A stretch of 48,290 nucleotides of DNA, taken from assembly GCA_028280575.1 (NCBI GenBank), contig JANQLN010000114.1, positions 1 through 48,290 on the forward strand, written 5' to 3'. This document shows, piece by piece, positions 1 to 7,150 of this stretch (the stretch's first letter is position 1; each line of letters starts with the position of its first letter). Source of the stretch: Clostridia bacterium (GTDB lineage Bacteria; Bacillota; Clostridia; Acetivibrionales; STF1-152). The position numbers and the translations under genes were made by a program. Under the pieces are notes generated by a model, which was not told the origin of the DNA, made no database searches, and saw only the letters and a list, made by a program, of their open reading frames with translations.

Positions 1-78
1 GATGAGGTTGCCGAATTATTAGAACTGCCTTACAATATTGTAGAAAAATTGCAAAAAGAGATTAACCCTGTAAATTAG
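1..78 (+). CDS. 3' end of an unidentified gene (partial)
   Basis: Frame 1 is open from the window edge to a TAG at 76-78 and gives a 25-residue C-terminus beginning DEVAELLELPYNIVEKLQKE. The tail is helical and charged. It resembles the C-termini of Rpn/PD-(D/E)XK transposase-like proteins, but it is too short to assign. The gene would read toward the leader-distal end of the CRISPR array. Confidence 0.45.
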   Translation, partial: DEVAELLELPYNIVEKLQKEINPVN

Positions 79-113
79 CTTACTATAATGAAAGTGCAAA
101 AATGTAACAGTGT

Positions 114-270
114 ATTTCATTCTAACTTTTGGTAATATTTTGCATGCGTTTCTGCATTCCAGTGTACTTCCCAACTTTATTCAGTCCACTCTGGTAAGAT
201 TTTAACTCTAAAGACACATATGTATATGTGGGAGAAGATAATTTCAATACCACTCTGGTAAGATTTTAAC
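114..270 (-). CRISPR. Short decaying CRISPR array, three repeats and two spacers, type I-B-like repeat
   Basis: The best repeat is 241-270 (30 bp). Read on the minus strand it begins GTTAAAATCTTACC and ends GTATTGAAAT, and the ATTGAAA-type 3' end is typical of clostridial I-B repeats. A second copy at about 178-206 shares the 20-bp core exactly, with one deletion and a few changes at its 3' end. A third, strongly decayed copy lies at about 114-143 (it keeps ATTTCA and GGTAATATTTT). Spacers are 207-240 (34 bp) and about 144-177 (33-34 bp). Decay increases with distance from the leader on the right, as expected for the old end of an array. No cas genes are in the window, so any processing would depend on a locus elsewhere. 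The leader, regular period (62-64 bp) and spacer length support the call; the low copy number is the main caution. Confidence 0.75.
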
Positions 271-472
271 CCCATTACAAAATCGGGTAAAAAGCTCTTA
301 AAATAAGAGCTTGCTTTCTAATTTCATACCTTTTTTGTCGTCAACCTCTCACAGTGCAAAAAAGCCAGGGGCTCGACGACACCAGTAATACCAACGCTTG
401 TAGAGCCATTTTATACTATTTTACTGGTTTTTGTCAACCAGTATTTTCTTCATTTTCATGACCTCGACGACT
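271..472 (-). promoter_or_regulatory. CRISPR leader with promoter
   Basis: On the minus strand this stretch runs into the intact repeat. It holds TTGACA (437-432), a 17-bp spacer and TAAAAT (414-409), which would start transcription near 402. GTCGTCGAG occurs at about 472 and again at about 382, with a related inverted GAGGTTGACGAC near 335-345. These recurring GTCGTCGA elements are, as I recall, typical of clostridial CRISPR leaders. A 9-bp perfect hairpin (292-300 with 304-312) followed by a short T-run lies between promoter and first repeat. Confidence 0.6.
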
Positions 473-489
473 AAATCTTATTGTCGATA

Positions 490-1134
490 TTACAAACAAT
501 TTAGTATCTCAATTAATTCTCCCGGCCTAAAAATTATCATGTCAAACTCCTTGTAGTCTTCAACTTCACAATATCCATATGCCGCACCAACCGAAAATAT
601 CTGATTATATTTGGCAGCTTTTGAATCCTTCTTTCTGTCACCGACCATTACCCAGTTTTTTACCGGTTTGTTCTTTATAATGTTTGCTACCATAAGCTCT
701 TTATCAGGTTTGTTACAATGAATCTTTTCAAAAAATGGATGCAGTTCACATGCTCTTAAGCAGTCATCAACGTGTTCAAAATCTCCTGTACTTGCTATAT
801 ACATCTTATGCCCTCTTTTTGACAGGTCTTCAAGCAAATCTTTTACACCCTCAAAAAGCATACCTTTATTAATATCTTCAACAATCTTTCTTTCTGCTGC
901 TTCAACTTCTTTAGCAAAACCAATCAAGATTTTTTTATCTATATCCGGATAAATCTTATAATAAAAAAATGGATTCGCATATCCAACGGCAGCTTTAATA
1001 ACTTCATCTTTGGGCATTTCAAGCCCATATCCCTGGCACACTTTTTCAAATGCCGGAATGGCAATTTTTGCAGAATCAATCAGTGTCCCATCCATATCAA
1101 AAATAATATTAGTCTCATTTGTCATAATATCCAT
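490..1134 (-). CDS. HAD-superfamily phosphatase (phosphoglycolate phosphatase-like)
   Basis: A 214-residue cytoplasmic HAD hydrolase. Motif I is FDMDGTLIDS (nucleophile Asp13, acid Asp15), a helical cap follows, and the distal acidic motif is GDRKKD near residue 166. The length and the I-A-type cap fit phosphoglycolate phosphatase or a small sugar-phosphate phosphatase. The ATG at 1134 has GGGG about 10 nt upstream; an in-frame ATG three codons later is an alternative. It lies downstream of the PTS operon on the same strand but behind that operon's terminator, so it is probably a separate unit. The substrate cannot be read from the sequence; a phosphosugar is an inference from context. Confidence 0.85.
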   Translation of the reverse strand: MDIMTNETNIIFDMDGTLIDSAKIAIPAFEKVCQGYGLEMPKDEVIKAAVGYANPFFYYKIYPDIDKKILIGFAKEVEAAERKIVEDINKGMLFEGVKDLLEDLSKRGHKMYIASTGDFEHVDDCLRACELHPFFEKIHCNKPDKELMVANIIKNKPVKNWVMVGDRKKDSKAAKYNQIFSVGAAYGYCEVEDYKEFDMIIFRPGELIEILNCL

Positions 1135-1305
1135 AATTTATTTACCCCGTTACCTTAAACATATCCATCCAAACAGTTAATAACTCCATCGTGAATTAAG
1201 CTAAACTAGAGCATCGCCAAACCTGACAAGCGTAACAAGCTCTCACGCATCATCCAAAAAACGTTTAAAAGTTTCTGCCTTTCACACTCTTAACTATATT
1301 CCACT

Positions 1306-1341
1306 TTAAAAAATCTGGATAATAAATATATTATCCAGATT
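1306..1341 (-). terminator. Intrinsic terminator of the PTS operon
   Basis: A perfect 13-bp stem (1312-1324 with 1329-1341) has a 4-nt loop. On the minus strand it is followed by six T residues, counting two at the base of the stem. It sits 33 bp past the EIIC stop codon and closes the GntR-EIIA-SIS-EIIB-EIIC unit. Confidence 0.85.
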
Positions 1342-1373
1342 CCGTCCTTTTTCCCAATCAATCCGGGCTATTA

Positions 1374-2717
1374 TTATTTAATGCCTTTATTATTTCTTCT
1401 AACCTGGTTGATACATTGAATTACAAATACTGCAGGCACTAAAATAAAGCCAATGGCTGGAATCTTAAATGCCGCAAGAATCCCCATAGCATCCAGACAG
1501 TCATGTCCTATTCCATCCGCACCATAAGCTGCAAAATCATAGATTGTAGACAAGAATGCTGTTCCGAATATCAGCAAGAATCCATATACAAAACCTGCGA
1601 TAATCGCACCTCTTCTTCCACCTTTAGCATTACCAAAGATACCGGCAACACCGCCGGTAAAAAATGCACCGATTATGGACACCAATGGAACAACGCCAAA
1701 TACCCAGGAGCTTACAAGCATAGCTACTATCATACCAGCCACAGCAGTTACAAAACCAATCATAAGCGATACGGGAGCATAAGCGAATATTGCAGGTACA
1801 TCCAATGCAGGAATCGAGCCAGGAACCAATTTATCAGAGATACCCTTAAATGCGGGTACAAGTTCACCCAGGAACATTCTAACCCCCTGCAATAACACAA
1901 GTATACCGGCTGTAAAACCTAGAGCTTTTAGAATACCAAATATAATATAATTCTGATCTCCGGCAAAATCAACAACTTTAGCCGGTCCTGCAATAAGAAC
2001 CAATGCCAGGTAAAATAAACCCATTACGATAGCTATAGCCATAGTTGTATCCTTAAAAAATTCAAGTGCTTTCGGCACCTTCATATCTTCAGCGTCTTTT
2101 GATTTATCTCCAAGCCATCCGCCGATATAGCCGGCAGGAACCGTACCAAGAGTTGTCAGATGAGCAATACCGAAACTATCATTCCCGGTAAGCTTTCTAA
2201 CAAGCGGTTGAGTCATTGTAGGGAAAATAACCATAAGCAAACCCTGAAGCACACTTCCGATTACAATCATAAGGGCATAGCTGAAACCTGCCGCATATAA
2301 CAAGAATGCAACCGTTACGGATAGTATCCACATCATATGTCCCGTCAGGAAAATATACTTTAGCGGAGATACCCTTGCGATTAAAATATTAACCAGAAAA
2401 CCTACACCCATTATAAGCGCACTGGCTGATGCAATTTCCGGAACGGCTCCTTGCATAGCCCCAACAACTCCTTCGGATGTTGTCGCAAATCCCTGGAGAT
2501 TAAACACACCGGTAAATAAGTTTACAAACGGTATGATTTCTCCCACCAGCAATCCGGCACCTGCAGATAAAATCAAAAGTCCTATAGCTGTTTTAACTGT
2601 TCCGGAAAAAACAATTCCAAATTTCTTTTTCTGCAATATCAGACCAATCATTGCCACAAGTCCCAATACTATTGCAGGCGTCTTCATGATGCTTAGAATA
2701 AAATCCAAACCTTTCAT
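1374..2717 (-). CDS. PTS EIIC, L-ascorbate (UlaA/SgaT) family
   Basis: A 447-residue integral membrane protein with about 11-12 hydrophobic segments. The N-terminus (LDFILSIMKTPAIVLGLVAM...IGLILQKK) and the loop GTVPAGYIGGWLGDKSKDAED are characteristic of the UlaA/SgaT family of PTS permeases. It would form the channel through which a sugar is imported and phosphorylated with the EIIB and EIIA encoded upstream. A GGGGGAGG ribosome site precedes the ATG at 2717. It is the last gene of the operon. No ascorbate-pathway genes (UlaG lactonase, UlaD, UlaE, UlaF) are present, so the substrate is probably another sugar; nearby nagA and the SIS protein hint at an amino sugar (inference). Confidence 0.9.
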   Translation of the reverse strand: MKGLDFILSIMKTPAIVLGLVAMIGLILQKKKFGIVFSGTVKTAIGLLILSAGAGLLVGEIIPFVNLFTGVFNLQGFATTSEGVVGAMQGAVPEIASASALIMGVGFLVNILIARVSPLKYIFLTGHMMWILSVTVAFLLYAAGFSYALMIVIGSVLQGLLMVIFPTMTQPLVRKLTGNDSFGIAHLTTLGTVPAGYIGGWLGDKSKDAEDMKVPKALEFFKDTTMAIAIVMGLFYLALVLIAGPAKVVDFAGDQNYIIFGILKALGFTAGILVLLQGVRMFLGELVPAFKGISDKLVPGSIPALDVPAIFAYAPVSLMIGFVTAVAGMIVAMLVSSWVFGVVPLVSIIGAFFTGGVAGIFGNAKGGRRGAIIAGFVYGFLLIFGTAFLSTIYDFAAYGADGIGHDCLDAMGILAAFKIPAIGFILVPAVFVIQCINQVRRNNKGIK

Positions 2718-2761
2718 ATAACAACCTCCCCCTTTTATTTAGTTAACAACTGTAGGAAATA

Positions 2762-3037
2762 TCAGCTTTTTTCATCAAGAAACGCACTGATGTTTTCCTT
2801 CACCTCGTTAACATCCATAATATTATTAACAAAAACTACGTTATCCTGACCGGCAAAGTTCTCACGAAAGCTCTCTGTCGTAACGATCATATCACATTTC
2901 TGGCCCTTGATTGTTCCCATATCCCAATGCTCTATTACACAATCAACGCCTAATTGTGACATAGCTGTATCTACCGTCATTTTAAGTATCAGGCTCGAAC
3001 CAACTCCTAATCCACAGACTGTAATAACTCTAAACAA
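2762..3037 (-). CDS. PTS EIIB, UlaB/SgaB type
   Basis: A small cytoplasmic phosphocarrier of 91 residues. The phosphorylated cysteine is Cys8 in VCGLGVGSS, which forms the P-loop of the lactose/ascorbate-type EIIB fold. I place the start at TTG 3037 because GGAGGT at 3050-3045 lies 8 nt upstream. The ATG at 3052 overlaps this ribosome site and has none of its own. The gene stands between the SIS gene (36-bp gap) and EIIC (44-bp gap) and passes phosphate from EIIA to the sugar bound by EIIC. Confidence 0.88.
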   Translation of the reverse strand: MFRVITVCGLGVGSSLILKMTVDTAMSQLGVDCVIEHWDMGTIKGQKCDMIVTTESFRENFAGQDNVVFVNNIMDVNEVKENISAFLDEKS

Positions 3038-3073
3038 TATTCCTACCTCCATTATTCATAAAATTTTGAAATC

Positions 3074-3808
3074 TTATAAACATGAAATCAATGGACCATA
3101 TTTTTCGATCCACTTTTCGTTAATCTTATCTCCTATATCCAAATTCGAGCTAACATATATAGGAGGATTAACGCCGTTTTCAACGCATAACTCAACGGTT
3201 CTTGCCATTATGCTCTCCATTACGGCAGTGCCGAGTACTGTTGACGTCCCGCAGAACTTTGGTTCAAGACCGTCAATAGAAAGAGCTGCATCCCCTTCAA
3301 TACATTTGATATCAATAACCACATCAACAACCTCTTTCAAAAGCTTGCCTGAGGAATGTCTTGATTCAACCCCATTGGAAAAGTTAACTGAAGTAAGGGC
3401 GATTACTTTCATTCCTATCTCTTTTGCCGCCAAGGCCATATCAATAGCTCCGGCATTTCTTCCTGAAACCGAAACTATAATCATAGTATCATCCGGTGAG
3501 GTGTTTTCCAGTTTTAAATATTCGTCACTAAAACCTTCTATACGCTCTTGCAGTGTGCTTAGTTTTGCCTTGGGAAATAATGCCAAATGCGGAATGATCA
3601 GCGCATTAACCGGCACTAAACCTCCTGCTCTATAAAATACTTCCATTGCAAATATCTGTGAGTGACCACATCCGAAAACATGAATGACCCTGTCTTTGCA
3701 TATGGAATCTGCACAATACCTCGCTGCTTGGTCTATTGATGCATTTTCTTCATCGAACTGTCTGGCTAATTGTTTTGTAATAACTGAATAAAACTCTTTA
3801 TGTTTCAT
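3074..3808 (-). CDS. SIS-domain sugar isomerase-like protein (UPF0309 type)
   Basis: A 244-residue soluble protein with one SIS (phosphosugar-binding) domain. Recognisable parts are IHVFGCGHSQIFAMEVFYRAGG (residues 42-63) and the Ser-rich sugar-phosphate loop MIIVSVSGRNAGAIDMAL. The length and the FYRAGGLVPVN signature fit the UPF0309 family, which often sits beside PTS or amino-sugar genes. It may isomerise the phosphosugar delivered by the neighbouring PTS, or bind it as a sensor; the reaction is not known for the family as far as I can tell. GGGGAGAGGG precedes the ATG at 3808. It lies within the operon between EIIA and EIIB. Confidence 0.85.
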   Translation of the reverse strand: MKHKEFYSVITKQLARQFDEENASIDQAARYCADSICKDRVIHVFGCGHSQIFAMEVFYRAGGLVPVNALIIPHLALFPKAKLSTLQERIEGFSDEYLKLENTSPDDTMIIVSVSGRNAGAIDMALAAKEIGMKVIALTSVNFSNGVESRHSSGKLLKEVVDVVIDIKCIEGDAALSIDGLEPKFCGTSTVLGTAVMESIMARTVELCVENGVNPPIYVSSNLDIGDKINEKWIEKYGPLISCL

Positions 3809-3837
3809 TTCCCTCTCCCCTTAATTATTTTTAAGCT

Positions 3838-4290
3838 TTAAGTGCTGCAAACACATTTTATAATTTCTAAAATCTTGTCTTTATCACCTATATTCCTGAC
3901 AAGGCCTAAAAACTCTTCGTTCTGCAGCAATTTAGCTAATTCTTTTAAAGCTTCAATATGTGACTTAGAATCAATTGCCCCAAATGCAAAGGCAGCTTTT
4001 ATTTTCTCACCGTTAAAATCTGTAAACCTGACCGTATCCTTTAATGTTATAAGGCTTAAACACGTTTTATGGACGGACTTACCTGGCCTTCCGTGAAAAA
4101 ACGCTAACTCAGGAGCTAAAATCATGTACGGCCCAAACTCTTCAACAACCTCTATCATGGACTGGATAAACGGCTCATCTACATCTTCCGCTTTAACCAA
4201 AAGGCTTCCGCTTGCCTTAACTGCTTCTCTCCAGCTTGCGCATTCTACTCCGACAGCTATTCTTTCTTCAGTCAACATCTTTTCTATCAT
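3838..4290 (-). CDS. PTS EIIA, fructose/mannitol/ascorbate type
   Basis: A 150-residue soluble phosphocarrier. The active-site histidine is His66 in LAFFHGRPG, matching the PHARP-like motif of the EIIA-Man/Fru fold as found in UlaC/SgaA. It takes phosphate from HPr and passes it to Cys8 of the EIIB. AAGGAG precedes the ATG at 4290 by 7 nt. It is the second gene of the operon, 75 bp after the GntR regulator and 29 bp before the SIS gene. Confidence 0.88.
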   Translation of the reverse strand: MIEKMLTEERIAVGVECASWREAVKASGSLLVKAEDVDEPFIQSMIEVVEEFGPYMILAPELAFFHGRPGKSVHKTCLSLITLKDTVRFTDFNGEKIKAAFAFGAIDSKSHIEALKELAKLLQNEEFLGLVRNIGDKDKILEIIKCVCST

Positions 4291-4365
4291 GTACTATCTC
4301 CTTATGTAATAATTTATTCTTGTGGTACTGTCGTTATTACCAGTCTTATTAATAAAAAATCTTTA

Positions 4366-5091
4366 TCAGGTTTTTAGTTCTATTGTAAACTCGAACACAT
4401 CGTTTTTTGATACTATTGTAGAGTAGCTTACGACTTTTGAACCCATATACGATATACGTTTAATCAAAAGGCCATAATGATCTTTTACACACTCAAGCAG
4501 CCTGCACTCTGACGGTCTTAATTCACAAGCTTTAAAAGTTTCAATTGCCCTATCTATTGTTATTCCATGCTCAGATTCAAGTGTTTTATATAATGATACC
4601 TTCTCCAAGTCAATGTTTAATAAAAACTCATAATCTCCAAATGGAAAATATGACTTTTCAATAATAACCGGTTTATTTTTTTCAGCAAAACGCAGACGCT
4701 CTAAAAATATAACAGCGGAATTTGGTTCAATATTCAAATTTCGTGCTACGGTCTCACTTGCATCAACAACAACACAGCATATTACTTTAGTATAAGAAAC
4801 CTTGCCCTGCTTTTTCATCTCCTCAGAAAAACTGTATACATTTTTTAAGTTCTGAACAATGCTACGGTTAACTACAAAAGTTCCTTTTCCCTGGAATTTC
4901 TCCAATTTGCCCTGTCTTACACTTTCATCTATTGCATTTCTGACTGTAATGCGACTCAAATTATATTTTTCCACCAATTCACGTTCTGAAGGAATCTTTG
5001 ATCCAACAGGCCAAATTCCGTCTTCTATTTTTGAATTGATTTCCTCTGCAAGCTTATAATATAGAGGTACTGCATCGTTTATCTTGCTCAT
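4366..5091 (-). CDS. GntR/HutC-family regulator of the PTS operon
   Basis: A 241-residue repressor. The N-terminal winged helix (residues about 7-75: VPLYYKLAEEINSKI, SRITVRNAIDE, GKGTFV) is followed by a UTRA effector domain (about 95-238) that usually binds a phosphosugar or related ligand. TAGGAGCC precedes the ATG. It is the first gene of the PTS operon and lies directly behind a consensus promoter whose spacer contains an 18-bp palindrome, so autoregulation by its own operator is likely. The inducer would plausibly be the sugar phosphate made by the PTS. Confidence 0.9.
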   Translation of the reverse strand: MSKINDAVPLYYKLAEEINSKIEDGIWPVGSKIPSERELVEKYNLSRITVRNAIDESVRQGKLEKFQGKGTFVVNRSIVQNLKNVYSFSEEMKKQGKVSYTKVICCVVVDASETVARNLNIEPNSAVIFLERLRFAEKNKPVIIEKSYFPFGDYEFLLNIDLEKVSLYKTLESEHGITIDRAIETFKACELRPSECRLLECVKDHYGLLIKRISYMGSKVVSYSTIVSKNDVFEFTIELKT

Positions 5092-5133
5092 CTCGGCTCC
5101 TATAATCCAATATCAACTTGTATTATATATTAT

Positions 5134-5162
5134 ATTATAAATTGGTTATATCCAATTGTCAA
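5134..5162 (-). promoter_or_regulatory. Promoter and operator of the GntR-PTS operon
   Basis: On the minus strand: TTGACA (5162-5157), exactly 17 bp, TATAAT (5139-5134). This is a perfect sigma-A match. The spacer with the adjoining base forms AATTGGTTATATCCAATT (5140-5157), an inverted repeat with 6-bp arms. A bound repressor there would block RNA polymerase directly. A related half-site lies at about 5106-5113, in the leader of the message. Confidence 0.85.
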
Positions 5163-5221
5163 TAGTTTTTTTATTAAGCTTTCAGAGTTTTTCAAAAGCA
5201 AAACTAATTTACGTCTTACAA

Positions 5222-6067
5222 TTATCCTTTAATTCCAGAAAGTGCACTACCCTGCATGAGATATTTCTGGCCAAATATGTAAATAAGCAGAGGTGTAATT
5301 AAGGAAATTGATACTCCCGCAAGTATCGCAGAAACACTCCCGGTACCCATATATCCCTTTAATACTGTTAGACCTAACGGTAAAGTCATTTTTTCATAAG
5401 TGCTAATAAAAATTAAGGGATTCATAAAATCATTCCACATCATTATGAAACTCATAATACTCACAACTATTATCGAAGGAATAGACATAGGCAATAGAAT
5501 ATTCCAATATATCCTAAACCTTGTGGCTCCGTCAATATATGCTGCTTCGTCATAACTTTTGGGTATAGTAAGCATAAATTGTCTTACCAGAAATATTCCA
5601 AGAGGATGAATTAACGCCGGTAAAATTAATGCCAAATGAGTATCCATTATACCTAAAGCCTTTACAAATAAAAATTTAGGTATAATAGTAGATTGGTAGG
5701 GTATCATTATTCCCGATAACATTATTATAAATAATACATTTCGCCCCTTAAACTTGATTCTTGAAAATGCATAAGCCGCAAGGCTCGTAACGATACTCTG
5801 CCCAACTGTGACTACTATGGTTATTTTTATACTATTAAATATAAAATTAAAAAAAGGTAATTCTGTAAACACCCTTTTGTAATTTTCTATGTGAAAAGAA
5901 GTAGGGAAAAACGAAGGCGGTAGACTAAAAGACTCCTTCGGCAAACGCAAAGATGTAGAAATAATCCAACAAAAAGGCAGTAACATAAAAGCTGCAACCA
6001 GAAACATAGCTATTTTAACCCATGCATCTGATTTTTTCTTATTTTTTTTATAGCTGAATAAAGACAT
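5222..6067 (-). CDS. ABC sugar transporter permease (MalG/UgpE type)
   Basis: A 281-residue inner-membrane permease of the CUT1 class with six predicted membrane segments. The EAA loop is at YDEAAYIDGATRFRIYWNILLP, where it docks the ATPase. It is the third gene of the unit binding protein - permease - permease. No ATPase is encoded here, as is usual when a shared MsmX-like ATPase serves several importers. The ATG at 6067 has GGTGG 9 nt upstream. A 130-bp gap with its own promoter separates it from the PTS operon downstream. Confidence 0.9.
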   Translation of the reverse strand: MSLFSYKKNKKKSDAWVKIAMFLVAAFMLLPFCWIISTSLRLPKESFSLPPSFFPTSFHIENYKRVFTELPFFNFIFNSIKITIVVTVGQSIVTSLAAYAFSRIKFKGRNVLFIIMLSGIMIPYQSTIIPKFLFVKALGIMDTHLALILPALIHPLGIFLVRQFMLTIPKSYDEAAYIDGATRFRIYWNILLPMSIPSIIVVSIMSFIMMWNDFMNPLIFISTYEKMTLPLGLTVLKGYMGTGSVSAILAGVSISLITPLLIYIFGQKYLMQGSALSGIKG

Positions 6068-6116
6068 AAATTAATACCACCATTTCTATTTTAGTGTTTG
6101 ATTTATTTTATAAAAA

Positions 6117-7040
6117 TTACTCGTAATCATAATTAACCCACTTTTTCTGTAAACTAAATTGTATCAATGTCAATAATAAAATAATGATAAACAAAATTAC
6201 CGCAATTGCAGATGCATATCCCATTTGATAGGATTTAAATGCTTTTTCATATATAAATAATGCTATTGTCCTGGAGGAATCACCAGGTCCGCCATTTGTT
6301 AGCAGGAAAGGTTCTTCAAAAATCTGCATTGCACCGATAAATGTTGTAGTTATGACGAAAAAAATTGTAGGTGACAATAATGGTATGGTTATTTTAAAAA
6401 ATGTCTGTAATTTGTTAGCTCCGTCAATAGTTGCAGCTTCATAAAAAGAATCCGGTATATTTTGAATTCCTATTAAATAGTACAAAAAAGGAGTGCCGAC
6501 AAATTTCCATATGCTGAATATTGCAATTGCGGGTATGGACCATTTAGTTGATATAAGCCAGGGAATAGAATCAGCTCCCAACCTGTTTAAAAAATAGTTT
6601 ATCACACCAAAGTCCTTATTGTATAAATAAGTCCATGCAATAGCAACAGAAGCAGTAGTAACAACACTGGGAAAATAGATAGCTGTTCTAAAAAAATACT
6701 TCAATCTTCCAGAGACTTCTTTTGAAACTCCTATTGCCAGCAAAAGTCCAATTATTACATGTAACGGAACCAACACAACTACGTATTTTAGAGTATTTTT
6801 GAATATTGTTCCTGTAACAGGATAGTCAAATAATTTTATGAAATTATCTAATCCTACAAACTCTGTGGGTGTTATTATATTGTATTTTGTAAAGCATAAA
6901 TAACATACGGTTAAAACAACAGGACCGGCGACAAAAAGTACAAAAGTAATAATAGCAGGAGATAAAAACAAATAGGCAGATATAGTGTCCTTTACATTAT
7001 TTTTAGTATATTTTAATTTTAAATTTTTATTATTTGTCAC
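6117..7040 (-). CDS. ABC sugar transporter permease (MalF/UgpA type)
   Basis: A CUT1-class permease of 307 residues with six membrane segments and the EAA loop FYEAATIDGANKLQTFFKITIP. I choose GTG 7040 because AAGGGGAG (7055-7048) lies 7 nt upstream. An ATG at 7064 is in frame but would put that ribosome site inside the gene. It forms the translocation channel with the permease encoded 50 bp downstream. It follows the binding-protein gene after an intergenic stem-loop. Confidence 0.88.
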   Translation of the reverse strand: MTNNKNLKLKYTKNNVKDTISAYLFLSPAIITFVLFVAGPVVLTVCYLCFTKYNIITPTEFVGLDNFIKLFDYPVTGTIFKNTLKYVVVLVPLHVIIGLLLAIGVSKEVSGRLKYFFRTAIYFPSVVTTASVAIAWTYLYNKDFGVINYFLNRLGADSIPWLISTKWSIPAIAIFSIWKFVGTPFLYYLIGIQNIPDSFYEAATIDGANKLQTFFKITIPLLSPTIFFVITTTFIGAMQIFEEPFLLTNGGPGDSSRTIALFIYEKAFKSYQMGYASAIAVILFIIILLLTLIQFSLQKKWVNYDYE

Positions 7041-7071
7041 AATACTACTCCCCTTATGATGCATTATTTTT

Positions 7072-7103
7072 AAGTGCTGAATTTGGATTTAAATCCAGCA
7101 CTT
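7072..7103 (-). other. Intergenic stem-loop between binding protein and permease genes
   Basis: AAGTGCTG (7072-7079) pairs with CAGCACTT (7096-7103), and the loop contains a TGGATTTAAATCCA-like palindrome. In binding-protein operons such hairpins often protect the 3' end of the upstream message, so the binding protein outnumbers the permeases. On the minus strand no T-run follows, so it is not a strong terminator. Confidence 0.55.
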
Positions 7104-7150
7104 TTATTTTTTCCCAAAAGCAAAAAACTACTTCCGAAATTTTCTATACA

